Shown: positions 13,301 to 24,150 of the stretch, one piece after another
Position numbering within the stretch: the stretch's first letter is position 1
Layout of the letters: each line of letters starts with the position of its first letter
Origin: Trichostrongylus colubriformis
Taxonomy: Eukaryota > Nematoda > Chromadorea > Rhabditida > Trichostrongylidae
Direction of reading: 5' to 3'
Assembly (NCBI GenBank): GCA_963978905.1
Contig: OZ022259.1
Coordinates: forward strand, 9,920,001 to 9,984,000
Length of the DNA: 64,000 bases
Translations under genes and position numbers: made by a program
Notes under the pieces: model-generated
The model's database searches: none
Seen by the model: the letters and a program-made list of their open reading frames with translations, nothing else
What the model was told of the DNA's origin: nothing

Positions 13301-16300
13301 TATTCGGTCTACGAACATGGAGTTACCCGATATACAAGTGAGTCACAAAAACAGCAGAAAAAAAACGAGATTAAAAGAAAAATGGTGAAAAAAATTGGTC
13401 CAGTTCCGAATTCCCATGGGGAGAGAGAATGGAAGTGGACTCAAAGAAATTTCGTAGCAAAGAATTACAACTGGTAGTTTCAAGATACACTTTACAGCTT
13501 CTGCTCGGATTTTGGAGATGTTCAAGAGCTCATCTGCTTAGAACCAGACAACCCTCAACCGAATTAGATCAGACCATAAAACTTTAGTATTGCCTTGACT
13601 TGAGCGTCACGTTGATCCAAACGTGTTTGGGGAAGAGTGAAACTCCGAAAATTTGATTTCAAAAGAAAAGAAAGGAAAAGCGTCTACAAAAATGGTGACA
13701 AAAAGTATTGTAGGCGGTTTTAAGCTCAAGGCTGTGTTCATCCCGAATTGAATAGGGTTTTTTGCGCATCGATCCCTTTGCGATTTGGGATTTTTGACGA
13801 TCAGCCGTGTACCACCACTTCAACTTATTTGCATTATGGCAAACAGTCAAAATCGTGAATGCGCCGATCCGCTAATTTCCTCAAGTCGCGAATGCACGGA
13901 TACGCTCGTTTTCTCGTTTGACGCGTATCTTATGCTTGAAGCGATAAAGGTACTGGAAGAGGTGAATTCGGTAGATTGTGGAATATGGAAGTAGGGGTGC
14001 TCAGCAGTTAACATTGGAGAAATAGCGAAAGAAACGGTGAAAACCGAGAAAAAGAAGCCTGCAGACCCCTTCTCTCTCGCCCCCCTCTGCGTCACTAACC
14101 GCGGGTAGACTGCAGGCGGATAGACAGAATCTGTCATGCAGCAGCCGTCATACAGCCGTTGACAGCAACTCACCCGGAAGATGAACTGCAGAACGACAAA
14201 CCGTGCTGTGGGATCGTGATAAGACCCCAGCCGCGCTTTTTCATTGCGAGTTTCGCTACACATCATTTCTTTTAGAGTGAAGGGTTTGTTTTCAGAGCAC
14301 ATGTATTCCCAGTTATCACTTTCTCTTTATCACTCGCGGTACCTCTAAATGGAACCATGCCCATAATCTTACTACATACAAAGGCTGGACGCACACCGCT
14401 ATTAACTCATGGTCAATCGACATAAGATAGGCAGAGAAATCTTGGGATTTTCCTTTTTTGATGCTGATTGGCCATAGAGTACATAGTAATCATATTGTGA
14501 AGATGATATCGTTTTTAGCTTGTAGAAGACTTTCAAATGACTTACATAATAATCATAACCATTCATAATCAAAATCCTTTTGCGATTATTTTATTTTCCA
14601 GATACGTTTATGGGCGAGAACAAGATCATCGACGACCTTACTCGTACAATTCATTCTTTCGGCAGTACGGTACGACGTCACTGTACACACCACCACAACT
14701 TACACCGGAAAGTCGTCCAATAACCACTAGACGAGGGTAAGGAAGGGTTTAAAAGGGGTTGTGCAGATATGACAGCGAATCGCTTCGCAGCGTTTCACTC
14801 GCGGCGCCACCAGTACGACTCGCCGTATCGATTGTCCTTAAGAGCCGGCCAAGCGTGACTGCGTCACGTCTGCGCTTCCGCTCATGCCACACTGCCTCGC
14901 GATCGCCGCGGGCGGCCACGCGATTCGCTGTCATGTCTGCACACACCCATTTCAAAGCATTGCACACAGGCCCTATGTCTCTGCTATATCGAAGCCAACT
15001 GCATGACGGTAAAGGGCACATGGAACTGATGTTTACATGTGCACCTGAATTCCATAAGAGAAAGATTATTTGTTGTCAGATCACTTCAGTCTTCCACGTC
15101 ATGGGTACAGCAGGTTTTTGCGCGGTTCCTTTTATACCGTGCCACACTACCTTACCCAATCAGAAGAAAACGCTTGCATTCTATCAGCATTATGGCGTAA
15201 GGATGTGGAAAAATATGGTTGAGTAACACATGTCTGGACTCCAATGTATAGTGAAAGGAAAAGTAAAGGATGAAGTTTTTTGGCTTTAATCAATCACCAC
15301 TATGGGATGCGCCTCGCATTCTAGTTCCATGCAGAATCTGGTGGCAGATATATGCTACAACGAATTGCGGGGGCCGATTATATCCTGTCAGACGAGTCCG
15401 GTACCAATTCACCTACCCCGGAGGAATAGGCTTGGTTGGCGCCTGGAGGGGGGGGACGCCGATGCACAGTTTGATCCCCGCATCACAAGAGTGGAATACA
15501 CGTCACCTGTTACTACACCATTGCCGCCCCCAATGTATGGTACACTGTGAAAAATGTTATTATCATATGACAATTTGAAAAAACACTGATAACTTCCAGT
15601 GTTTTCACTGGAGAAAAAAGTCAAACCAAAAGACCTAGGCTCATAATTCGATTTTTAGGTACTCCGGCTATACCTACCTAGCTAGTGAGACGAACTACGA
15701 TATAGCCAGTCAACCGAGAAGTCTTAAAAACTACATGTATACTCGGACATACTTGGGAACCACGTAAGTATATAGAAAAATCAGTTACTCAGATTATTTT
15801 TTGAATTTTATTGAAAAATCAGTTACTCAAATTTTTTAAATTTATCATTTTGATCTTTTCTAAAAGTTCAATAAAACCCATTCTCGACAAGAAGCTCAGT
15901 AAAACATGGAACTTCATCCAAAAGTCTTGCTGTGACCAAACAAAAATTGAATTTACATGTTTTTCATTGAACTATGCTACTAATTTGTCTATTCCCCTTC
16001 ATCTGTTGCATTACAAGGCATTTTCGAATTATTACATTAACAATCACAAATACCGTTAGAATATACTCCAGAGACTTTGACTGATCTTAGAGGACAGGTC
16101 CATGCAAAGCACGGAAACACATGGTTCTGCAGGGTATACCGCTGTTACCGCAGCCGCACTGACCCTTGTTATAAATATTCTGCGCCCGCTCTATACACTC
16201 CACGCCGGAGGAACACACGAGGTCCAACCGCTGATTATGTTGGGCGCGACTGCTATGAAAGTTGACATATTGGTTCGCGCCCAAGCCTATGAGACTATCA

Positions 16301-18173
16301 GACCTCGCAGACGGTTTTTTTTTTTGAGCTCCCAATAACAGGGCTTACAAAGGATCTACGCGAAAAGGAAAGCAACAGTTTGGCAGAGCATTATTCAAAT
16401 TTACAGCAACAGGACAATATGTTCCTCGTCTTTTATGCCCGGATGTACTGTAATAGTGGGAGCTGTGGTGCATCGCTTATCGGTTTCTTAAAACCACCTG
16501 ATTGGAGTTGAGCTCACCATACCAGTTAATGTATTCATCAATTCCTTGACCTCATGAAAAGAACATCAAGTGCACCCAGCACTTTTACATACATCGATAC
16601 ACTACATCCGATCACTGGGAATACGGGGTGTCCTCGTGATAGATAAGTTTCAGTTGTAAAGTATTTATTCCTATCGCATGCGCTATACTTCGAAGCACAC
16701 GCATACACGGTTTGTCATCATGCAACTACATGCTCAGTTTTCATGTAATTCGGCCACTTTTCGATTAGTTTTTATGAACGTTGGCTTGTGCATCGGAAAT
16801 GAAGACTTCATTATACTAGGAGTTTTGCAATAAAAAAAGAATCAGAAGTGTGCGAACATGAAAACGTGCAACATGCAATCATCATGCACCATGCGCATAA
16901 ACAGCTAAACAATAAGAATCTTGACGGTTCATCACGAGAGCTGACTGCTGCAGTTCGAGCAAGCACTTCACAATGGGTGTAGGTTGGGACACACGAATCT
17001 AGGCCGTGACCCTGTAACAGCCTGTGGCCTTTGACCTAAGCCTTAAATAATTCAGACAATTTGTTCATGTAAATCGTGTCCTCCTTGCAAGTCTGTTCCG
17101 TTGTATAGTCAAATTGTCTGAATTATTCATGTCAGAGGGCAAAGGCCACAGGCTGTCACAGGGTCACGGCCTAGATTCGTGTGTCCCAACCGTCACCCCT
17201 TCACAATCCACAGTAGTCTGAAACAGCACCGTTGAAGAACATTCCAAAATACCGGTTTCATTTAGTGCCATTCAATAAAAAGACCGGAGTCAGCCTCTTC
17301 CCAGCAGTGCTATCTAGAGAGACAAGGATGCTGATTATGGGCAAAAGCTTCGGTGTCGGACGGGACTCGAACCCGCACTTCATCTTTCCGGGGATATGTG
17401 CTAATCCATTACGCTAACGACACCCCTTTCACCTTAAATCAGCTTTTGAATGGTATATTTACAACAGCTTATCAGCACTCACACGTTCTATATGTGTTGA
17501 GCAGGTTGGCCAATATCGGCATCGAACCGTGAAGCTAAAAGCTTCAGTACAGATTTTGATATTTTTGATTTTTGATAACTGCTGTTTATCGGCGCAGCTC
17601 GCGATGCGAAAGTTACTACAAGGATCCTGAGTTATGGGCAAAAGGCAAGTACAAGACAAATAAATTACACATGAGGATGGTGAAATACCAGCATTTCGGG
17701 AGTGAGGTTGAGAACTCTGGATGCGGAGAAAGTTTGAAAAGACAGTTCGCAGATCTAATCGCCCAGATTGATCCACGAGTGAAACATATACATAGTACTC
17801 TGATATTCTATTTTAGGGTCTTGAGCTTCACGCCAAGCTTAAATCCTTTTCTTCAAATGTAATCACTGTTCTCACCACCCTTATTTGCTTCATAGTAGCT
17901 ATGCTTCCTTCCTTGATATTTGCTTAACCATCTATATAAAAACTGCTGAAAGATTCCAAAAATTCCACAAAATATATTGACTAGAAATACTTGTTTCCAC
18001 TTCACTGTTATGGCGCTACCAATTTGTTCCAGGTTCATCTAACCAATTCATTTTTCAGTTCCGCTCCTTCATATTGGTCTTACTACGGTAACAGTAGTCT
18101 GCGTCACTTCAACAGCTACCGCCCACACAACTACACACCATCCACTGCGTCATGGTCACGCTATTATTTCTGA
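4306..18173 (+). CDS. Tyr/Arg/Ser-rich protein of unknown function (start unresolved)
   Basis: I do not recognise this protein. Seven exons join in one frame with matching splice phases: 4306-4419, 5232-5327, 7197-7287, 13174-13337, 14602-14736, 15659-15763 and 18059-18173, ending in TGA. Acceptors are mostly of the TTTCAG type and donors GTAAGT/GTGAGT. The N-terminal part is charged and helical-looking (ALKAAKALLEASKDKTWEQL). The rest is strongly enriched in Tyr, Arg, Ser, Pro and Thr, with repeated YR/RS and SYR motifs, for example YRDSLRIYRSRSVDLGF and the terminal SWSRYYF. No signal peptide, membrane segment or enzyme motif is visible. The composition suggests a structural or disordered, perhaps cytoskeleton-associated protein, but that is inference. 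Introns carry elements at 5461, 6891, 7536, 7960, 12096, 14756, 15270 and 16975. It is convergent with the nitrilase gene, stop codons 739 bases apart. The start codon is uncertain; see the entry at 3117. Confidence 0.75.
4780..4990. other. Intron segment with repeat-like sequence
   Basis: Within intron 1 of the Tyr/Arg/Ser-rich gene. The stretch ending CTCGAGTGGCATAATAAACATCACAATG resembles a short piece near 57,705 (CTCGGGTGGCACAATGCACAT). Probably a repeat fragment; ends not defined. Confidence 0.3.
5461..5698. mobile_element. Mutator-like MITE, subfamily B, with AGCGTAACT duplication
   Basis: The ends GGTATGTACCCTTATGTCGG and CCTGACATAAGGGTACACACC are inverted copies. The element is flanked by a perfect direct duplication CAGCGTAACT (5451-5460 and 5699-5708). 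A 9-10 base duplication is the mark of Mutator-like transposition. The second subfamily B copy is at 24,295. It lies in intron 2 of the Tyr/Arg/Ser-rich gene. Confidence 0.85.
6891..7050. mobile_element. Foldback element, family D (ATCCATTTCTGAGCGC end)
   Basis: CAATCCATTTCTGAGCGCCT at the left mirrors AAGCGCTCCGAAATGGAGTA at the right, enclosing a (CACTC)-rich interior. It matches copies at 7536 and 46,393. It lies just upstream of exon 3 (7197) of the Tyr/Arg/Ser-rich gene. Confidence 0.7.
7536..7665. mobile_element. Foldback element, family D, TACATA flanks
   Basis: Left end CAGTCCATTTCGGAGCAC, right end TAGCGCAATGGACTG. TACATA occurs immediately outside both ends, a possible 6-base duplication or a TA duplication with chance extension. 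It sits 249 bases after exon 3 of the Tyr/Arg/Ser-rich gene. Confidence 0.7.
7960..8383. mobile_element. Palindromic element, family C, TTGA duplication
   Basis: Left GGGAATCGACCACGGAAAAA and right TTTCCGTGGGCGATTTC are inverted. TTGA flanks both sides (7956-7959 and 8384-8387). The interior has the G+C-rich CCGCGGCTGGGAGCG type palindrome seen in other copies. Confidence 0.75.
8700..8990 (+). repeat. Dispersed repeat, family F
   Basis: Shares CAGAATCCTGGTGGCAGGTG and a downstream GGAAGGCTTGGTCGG/TTTGATC motif with segments at 15,270-15,510 and 57,785-58,040, in the same order and orientation. No terminal repeats were seen, and the copies are strongly diverged. Confidence 0.55.
8991..12095. 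other. Intron of the Tyr/Arg/Ser-rich gene without recognised content
   Basis: A/T-rich sequence inside the 5.9-kb intron between exons 3 and 4. Several open frames of 60-120 codons occur (for example 10,476-10,838), but they lack splice context, codon regularity or any recognised motif. I see no gene here. Confidence 0.5.
12096..12640 (+). repeat. Long dispersed repeat, family E, copy 1
   Basis: About 545 bases closely matching 53,048-53,602 in the same orientation, beginning at AATGTGGTAATGGAGAAATC and including GCCGCAAAACGCCGCAACCG and GACGGACAAGTCGTCCGCGT. No inverted ends were seen and the mobile class is unknown. It lies in intron 3 of the Tyr/Arg/Ser-rich gene. Confidence 0.8.
14000..14360 (+). 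repeat. Dispersed repeat, family G, copy 1
   Basis: Shares GTGGGATCGTGATA and a following TTTCGC..CA segment, then CATGTATTCCCAGTTATCAC, with 28,820-29,290 (plus) and 56,500-57,060 (minus). The copies are diverged and no ends are defined. Confidence 0.5.
14756..14948. mobile_element. Mutator-like MITE, subfamily A
   Basis: The ends GGGTTGTGCAGATATGACAG and CTGTCATGTCTGCACACACCC are inverted. Flanks GTTTAAAAG and ATTTCAAAG agree at 7 of 9 positions, a decayed 9-base duplication. It starts 20 bases after exon 5 of the Tyr/Arg/Ser-rich gene ends. Confidence 0.75.
15270..15510 (+). repeat. Dispersed repeat, family F
   Basis: Contains CAGAATCTGGTGGCAGATAT, ACCAATTCACC, a GGCTTGGTTGG motif and TTTGATCCCCGCATCAC, matching the order seen at 8700-8990 and 57,785-58,040. 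It produces open frames that mimic an exon between 14,736 and 15,659 but is not part of the gene. Confidence 0.55.
16975..17198. mobile_element. Foldback element with perfect 9-base duplication CTTCACAAT
   Basis: Arms of roughly 90 bases are inverted copies: GGGTGTAGGTTGGGACACAC at the left and GTGTCCCAACCGTCACCC at the right, continuing through GGCCGTGACCCTGT and AATTCAGACAATTTG. CTTCACAAT flanks both sides (16966-16974 and 17199-17207). The GGGTG end and duplication length place it with the Mutator-like group. It sits in the last intron of the Tyr/Arg/Ser-rich gene. Confidence 0.85.
17351..17424 (-). pseudogene. tRNA-like sequence (probable tRNA pseudogene)
   Basis: On the minus strand the sequence begins GGTGTCGTTAGCGTAATGG, has an A-box-like TAGCGTAATGG, a T arm GCGGGTTCGAGTCCCGT and ends CCGACACC, so acceptor and T stems pair. 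The anticodon stem does not: the loop CCGGAAA lacks T33 and its flanks are mismatched. A related copy at 35.9 kb has a better stem and would give anticodon GGA. A ~190-base sequence on both sides recurs with the 35.9-kb copy, suggesting a tRNA-containing repeat. Confidence 0.6.
17425..17650 (-). repeat. Spacer block of the tRNA-like repeat
   Basis: On the minus strand it contains TTGGCCAACCTGCTCAACAC, CACGGTTCGATGCCGATATT and AACTTTCGCATCGCGAGCTG. The plus-strand stretch 35,958-36,170 has the same motifs in the same order, again placed between tRNA-like sequences. Confidence 0.6.
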
Positions 18174-18912
18174 TCAGCTTCTTTTCGTCAAGGCCGCGGT
18201 TATACTTTGCGGTGCCAGCGGCAAGGCGTGGCTGCGTGTTTCAGCATCTCCGCCTGTACCACGCAGGCTCATTGCCTCTGCACCTCCCCCGTCCCACTCT
18301 GTCTCGCTGCCTGTGAACGCATGCACGCCCTGTCAGCGTGAAATATGAACGTCTCCGAAGTCTCTCGGCCCCTCGTCAATCAAAAGCTATTTTGCTGTGC
18401 TTCTCAATATCTTTAGCAAAACTCTGTGTTGCCTGAGCATTTGACAAAGTCGTTGTGCTAATTACTGCCCTTTTAGGAGAATGCTTCATTGACATAACTT
18501 TGTTGACACAGAGAATGCTAGCCTTCACAATAACTGGTCTAAAGACTTTGTGAAAAGTCCCATGTCACGCTTTAGTGAACCAGTTTTCTGCCTCAGAATT
18601 AGTAATACACGCATTTATGCGCCCTCAATCACCAATATAATTTTAAAGGTCTATCGATCCACACAAAATCGATAGCATTGTACAGAATAGATACGATCGA
18701 TATTTGTATTTCTGGCAATCATTATTTGTATCTTTAAAGCTTGGTGTCGAATAATTTTCATATTATGTGCAAATAAAGTTCCGCCAACAAATTTCACATA
18801 TAGCAAGAGACGTGACCGAACATTTGAGGAATACTGTTTCGTATTAAGGTTAACTCGTATAGAAAGATGAAAATAAATGTCGAGGATGCGAAATTCATTA
18901 CACACCTGTATA
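18174..18912. other. Convergent intergenic region
   Basis: The 739 bases between the stop codons of the Tyr/Arg/Ser-rich gene and nit-1 hold both 3' UTRs. A plus-strand AATAAA occurs near 18,771; no clear minus-strand signal was found. Confidence 0.5.
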
Positions 18913-21900
18913 TTATTGCCTCATCACCGCGTCGCAGGGCTTCTCATTGACGATTAGTTGGAAGACTTCTGGGCGACTGTAGTGACCCACAGTATCCAGA
19001 TCCATCTTTCCACAAGCAATTTGTGAAAGATCTGGCTCAACATAGCTGAAAGTCTTCTCAAATCTTTACTTACTTATTATTCAATTACTTATTTAATTGC
19101 ACTACCCGGTGCACAATAGCATCTGTTCGTTACTGCAAAGGGAAGAATAAAAATTGCAGTATCAACCAAAACGTTGAGGCAGATGAGAAAGAGGCTTCCC
19201 AAATTCCAGAACAGTAATAGAAGGCTTCAACAGCAGTTCGTTGTTCAAATATGTGGACACGTTCCAGCCGCTGACGAAGGTAATAGCAACTTTTGACGGA
19301 AAGAAGAGATTAGAGTCAGCTACGTAGTTCATAGCATCTTATGCGGGATGGAAGAAATCATAGTCAGCCAAGTGGAAAGTCGAGAAGATAACTAAGCCCG
19401 AAACGGTAGCAAGGGCGGGTGCAGGTTGGACACCTCATTGACCTAAACACTGGCTCGATGGTGCCTCTTGACAATTAACCTAGATCGTAGGTGCAACTCC
19501 CGCTGAGCGTGTGAGGGACGACAAAAGAAAAATTGAGGACAATAGATGAGGGCGTGAATGAAAAACCGGCACTGATGTGGTGTTCTAGGCGAGTAACAAC
19601 CAACTATGTGAGTTAATGGGAACTGTATTTCGAGTGATGGGAAAGGAGCGCTCTCTCTAGAAGACATCACTGAACATGCACTGAGATGCGCCACAATACA
19701 TTTGTTAGTAGAACAGTACAACTCGAACACGGCGAAGAGCAAAGTTTAAATTACTAGCAAAGTAACTCGTTCACTATTACACTTCCTAACAATTATGCTA
19801 CCTCTACTTACTGTATGAGTTCCTTCGTGAAATCGGGTTCAACAAGTATAGTCCCCAAAGGATCTACAGCACAGGATCCGCCTCGAATCAGAACCTCCAG
19901 CGAAATTTAATAAAAGAAAGGAAATTATTAGCTGTAACAACATTCGTAAACAGCCCTCACCTTATCATTGCCATGTTTCACACGCATAGGATGGCCCTCT
20001 GGATATGCCGACGAGGTCATGAATTGAGCAGACGAGATAACGAAACATCTAAAGCGTCAGAATTTTGCTAGAATTTATGTTGAAAATCTACTATATTCAC
20101 CAATGAAAGTTGAAAAACGTGGTTCCGAGTAATCCGCACCGTCTATTCCTTTTTGGAGTGTACATCACTGCAATGATAACCCCACCTACCAGTCAGTACT
20201 GGGCAACACATTCAATGCCGTGATTAGAAGAATCTGATGTGAACTTTGGTGGAGCTGACTACGAGCGCCCAATGCCATTTGACTTCTCAAGACCACCTGG
20301 AATCTTACAAATTCCTGACTCACCTGCCTTCGAGCGCTATCGTTCGCATTGTAGACAGCCATGTTTCGCGATCATCCACCGTACAAGCCAAATAAAGTTC
20401 GATGCCTAAACTGATATCACATATTATGAGTCAAGATTTCAGGAATACACTTTATTGCTCTTATACTGTTTCAAAACACCATACCGCGCAAGTACAGGGG
20501 GGAGTTTGCGAGAGAATAAGCTACGTATAGTAGCACATGGTCGTTGAGCGTACTTATTGATGTGAGAGGCGCACTTATCACAAGCATATTCAACAATAGA
20601 AAATGTAACAAACCTTTGTTATAAAGAGTCACACGATACATAGGCATGTAGTTCTCCCAGCAGATAGCGCCACCAATCTTCCCTAACGGGGTGTCAAACA
20701 CCTGAAATAATATATTCTTTATACCTTTGGTAGTTGGAAATGGTGACAACGAATGGGAAAAAAACCATGTCACTTAATTCAAATTGGGAAGCAACATAGC
20801 ATTACATGCAGTTTCTTCTAGCTTTCTAACACTTTCTTTTCTCATAGTAGCAAGAATCAATTAGCCATTCAACCAAAACATGTATGGGACATCAGGAAGC
20901 TCCCCCATTCAAAACATAATCTTATATGGAGACACTGTGAATACCAGTTGGAGGAGGGGGGGGGGCCTTACTGCAAATCGCTCATTAGTTTGTACACGCA
21001 AATGTAATTTTTTGACTATACCTCATGTGGGAGAAAAGAGGGGGGGCAGAAGCCTTCTTTGCAACTAACGCCTAGGTTAAAAGCCTAGGCAAAAACAGCG
21101 TCTGACCCCGAGCACAGTGGTCTCCCCCACCACCAGCATACATTAGCACCAGAAAATTAAAAAAAATCCGCACACAACTTCTATGTTAAACAATATAAAG
21201 AACATGTCCAGAACTGAAAAAAAACGAACCGGCATCGTAGAGCCATCGCCATTTCCCCAAATACATCGTTCCAACGCTGTTGGCATAAGTTTCCGATGTT
21301 TGCCCATGTATCCATGTGGTCCATAGTAAAACATCTGGGAAAGGATATAAGAAATGAAACCTCATATTCAGCACTGCAGAAGTTAAAGGTGGTGGTTATT
21401 CAGAGGCCATGCCCTACAAAGGGAAACCACTGATTGATGTTGAATTTATGTAAATGACAGTTCCGACAAAATCATTTGGGAACTAAATAACGAGTACCGA
21501 ACAGTACAGCGTGCCACCCTGCCGTTCAACTACTCCGACCACAATAAAAATATCGTTGGTGATTGCGATTTCGGCGATACGTTTCGACTCCGGGCCATTT
21601 TCTTCAATAGCAGACTTGAAATACCTAAAGAAACTTGAGATACCAGGAATTTCAAAAAAGTGCTGTCAACTACTCCATTTCCTATTCTTACAATATCCCA
21701 TGGGTTCGTTATGCATATTTCTCATAGCACACAATCTAAAATTTTAAGGATCAATAATACCTATCAATTGGATCTGCTGATTTGTAAGGATTCTGATTTA
21801 TGCCACAAAAGAATTACCTGCTAAACTCCTCACGACCTTCCGGTGATCGCGTACCGAGAACGATCCCAAAATCGGATCCTTTCGGATATCCACCAACGAA

Positions 21901-22089
21901 AGCTTCTGAAATTATTAAATCCACGTGTGCATTAGATTAGATATAAATAATCGGGGAACTCACTTACCTGGGAATAACACCAGTTTGGCTCCTTTCTCTG
22001 CGGCTTCTACAGCAAGTCGTTCAAGTTTGTCTATTGTCGCTGGGGTATCATATAAAATGGAGCCCGCCTGGACAATCGCGATCGACATC
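18913..22089 (-). CDS. nit-1: Nitrilase (NIT-1 type), one-base frameshift in exon 1
   Basis: Carbon-nitrogen hydrolase of the nitrilase family; by family it hydrolyses nitriles or related substrates in the cytosol. Nine exons: 22089-21968, 21905-21818, 21624-21498, 21334-21230, 20701-20614, 20405-20324, 20048-19961, 19894-19812 and 19045-18913 (TAA). All splice phases agree. The catalytic triad is visible: Glu41 in [10 protein letters not shown], Lys127 in KHRKLMPT and Cys161 in [11 protein letters not shown]. The Lys-Cys spacing of 34 matches characterised nitrilases. The C-terminal [11 protein letters not shown] motif is present. The corrected length is 304 residues, close to what I recall for C. 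elegans NIT-1. The ATG directly follows a TTTTGCTTCAG acceptor, suggesting spliced-leader trans-splicing. Exon 1 has one extra base near 22020-22021 (AAA where AA is expected). This shifts frame after DKLE, and the normal sequence [16 protein letters not shown] resumes one base later. Either an assembly error or a young pseudogene. Confidence 0.93.
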
Positions 22090-22101
22090 TGAAGCAAAAG
22101 A
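22090..22101 (-). promoter_or_regulatory. Probable spliced-leader acceptor of nit-1
   Basis: Reading the minus strand, TTTTGCTTCAG ends immediately before the nit-1 ATG. A 3' splice site with no intervening 5' UTR is typical of nematode genes receiving a spliced leader by trans-splicing. No cis donor was looked for exhaustively upstream, so a 5' UTR intron remains possible. Confidence 0.5.
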
Positions 22102-23236
22102 GCTTTTCAGCGGAACTAGAAAATGAGTCACAGGTAAAACACGAGGTGCCCGTTTCCAGCAGGGACACGGTATCAGTAGGAGCTGGATCTATTGTCAAAA
22201 TTCTTTGGAACCACAAGCAAAAGGCAGCAGTCCGTGTGCACGGACGATAGCAGTACGTGGAATTTACACAGACGGTTTATAGAGGCAAACTCGAGCCACA
22301 TCAAGGAAACGATAAAAAAGCAAAATATCTTCAATTCAAGTGATAATCAGTCAAAGTCTATTAAAAATTCAGGACCACTTAACGTGTCTGATCTGTGCAC
22401 TACATCGCTACACCAGACGATTGCCTATGGACTGTGGAGGCAACCTGGAAACCACTCCGACAGATGAGTTCTGAGGCCAACGTCAGACTTCGCTCGGCAT
22501 TCATACCTCGGGGCACCGGCGCCGATGACGCAAAGTATGAACGCGGTCTCACGATCACGAAAGTAGCGGCGAAGTATGGAGTGCTCACCACCATCTCCCT
22601 AACCCCAACTACATTAGCAACAGAAAATCTAATGCCGGAAGGTTTATGTTCTAGACTAGGGAAACAATTAGTCCGATATCTGACTTGGCGGTATCGCAAT
22701 GTGGCAACCTCGATGTGAAGTGGGAGCAGATATAAGCTAAACCACGCACTGTGCGCCGGGTTTTTCTTCGGCAACACGCGGGGTCAGACACCAGACAGGT
22801 CAGAGTACGCGACGCCAAAGCTCCCTCTCTGAAAAGGCTCAGGCAAATCCGAGAGACCCAGGCGGCGAAGGATGACATAGACGCAGGGTTACGCAATCAC
22901 GGCCGGCGAACAGTGCGTGCATCAGCTGCGATCAGTGGGAGCATCGCCGGCGTGCGGAACTACGACTTCACATAATCACCAGATCGTTTAATCACGAAAT
23001 CTGACAACCTTAGACGTGAAAGGTAATTCGAGTTCTTGCTACTAAGCCGAAATAAGGCAACAATGTGAGCTGTGGCTGCAACTATAAACACAAGCAGTTG
23101 TTCTGAAAAACGTCACAGAGTAAAGAATAGAGAAAAATTAGTTTCAGAACGAAAATCAATACATCCCCACTAACATAAACGGGATGTAAACCTCTACTAG
23201 AGATATAGTTTCAAGCTGATGTGGATGATAAGAACT

Positions 23237-24150
23237 ACAAGCAGCTAACTTCAGTACCCAACCAAACATTTACCGTAACCCCAGTCGTCAGTTTCGGTGT
23301 ACGTGACGTGGACTGCTCACGTACTCGCGCCGGACTTGACGCCGCATCACGCCGTAGTTGCTTAGCTTACGCTGGAGTTAGCTCAGTGGCTGCACCTTTC
23401 TCAGCGTCAAAGCTCCTTTCCCTCCCTAAGCTTAGGCTTAAATTGATATCCTCTCCTCCCACATGAAAAAGCATCTATAAAGGATAAGTTTCATCTGCTT
23501 TAGCCTAAGCCTTAGGAGGGAAAGAAGCTTCGATATGGGTGAAAATCAAAGGGTCAAATCAAGTCTGGGGGGAGACGCAACTTTGCGTCAAATTTTCACC
23601 GACGTCAAAGCTTCTTTCCCTCTCCAGGCTTAGGCTAAAGCAGATGAAACCTATGCTTTGACAGATGCTTTTTCATGTGGAAGGAAAGGATATCAATTTT
23701 AGCCTAAGCCTAGGGAGGGAAAGGAGCTTCGACCTTGACGCAAAATTGCGTCTCCCCCCTGACTTGATTTGACCCAAATCAAAAATGAGAGGTCACTGTA
23801 AAATTATTTACCAGCGATGTGCAACATACGAGGAGCAGACAAAAAACGTATCGGAGGCAAAGAAACTTTGCAGCAGCGAGTTCACTTCAAAAAAGACAAG
23901 AGGAAGGACTAGCTCCAGTGCACTAGTAGCACTAAAGCTGGAACTGCCGAGTGGTTAAATTCGGTACCAGCAACAACAAGTGGCCCCAGTTTTCAGTCAA
24001 GCGATGAAAAAAGCAACGAATGCAGCATGTTGCATCATGTTTTGAGCGTCGAGTCCGATGCGAGTACGAGCACTCTACGTCACGTACAACGAAATTGACG
24101 ACCGCGGGTTACGGTAAATGTTTGGTTGGGTACTGAAGTTAGCTGCTTGT
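23237..24150. mobile_element. 914-base inverted-end element, perfect ATAAGAACT duplication
   Basis: The left end ACAAGCAGCTAACTTCAGTA is matched in reverse at the right for at least 45 bases, and more loosely beyond. ATAAGAACT flanks both sides (23,228-23,236 and 24,151-24,159). The duplication length suggests a Mutator-like element; the termini differ from the GGGTGTGT group. No transposase frame is present. The interior holds a nested inverted structure at 23,398-23,780. Confidence 0.88.
23398..23780. repeat. Nested inverted repeats inside the 914-base element
   Basis: AAGCTCCTTTCCCTCCCTAA and related stretches (GCTTAGGCTAAAGCAGATGA, GATATCAATTTTAGCCTAAG, CTTTTTCATGTGG) occur four times in alternating orientation. 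They form two long hairpins around a central AAATCAAGTCTGGGG/GACGCAACTTTGCGTC region. Probably an older foldback element that was captured by or inserted into the larger one. Confidence 0.7.

Noticed and set aside
17351..17424. Functional tRNA gene
   Set aside because: Acceptor and T stems pair but the anticodon stem does not and position 33 is not T, so it is listed as a pseudogene.
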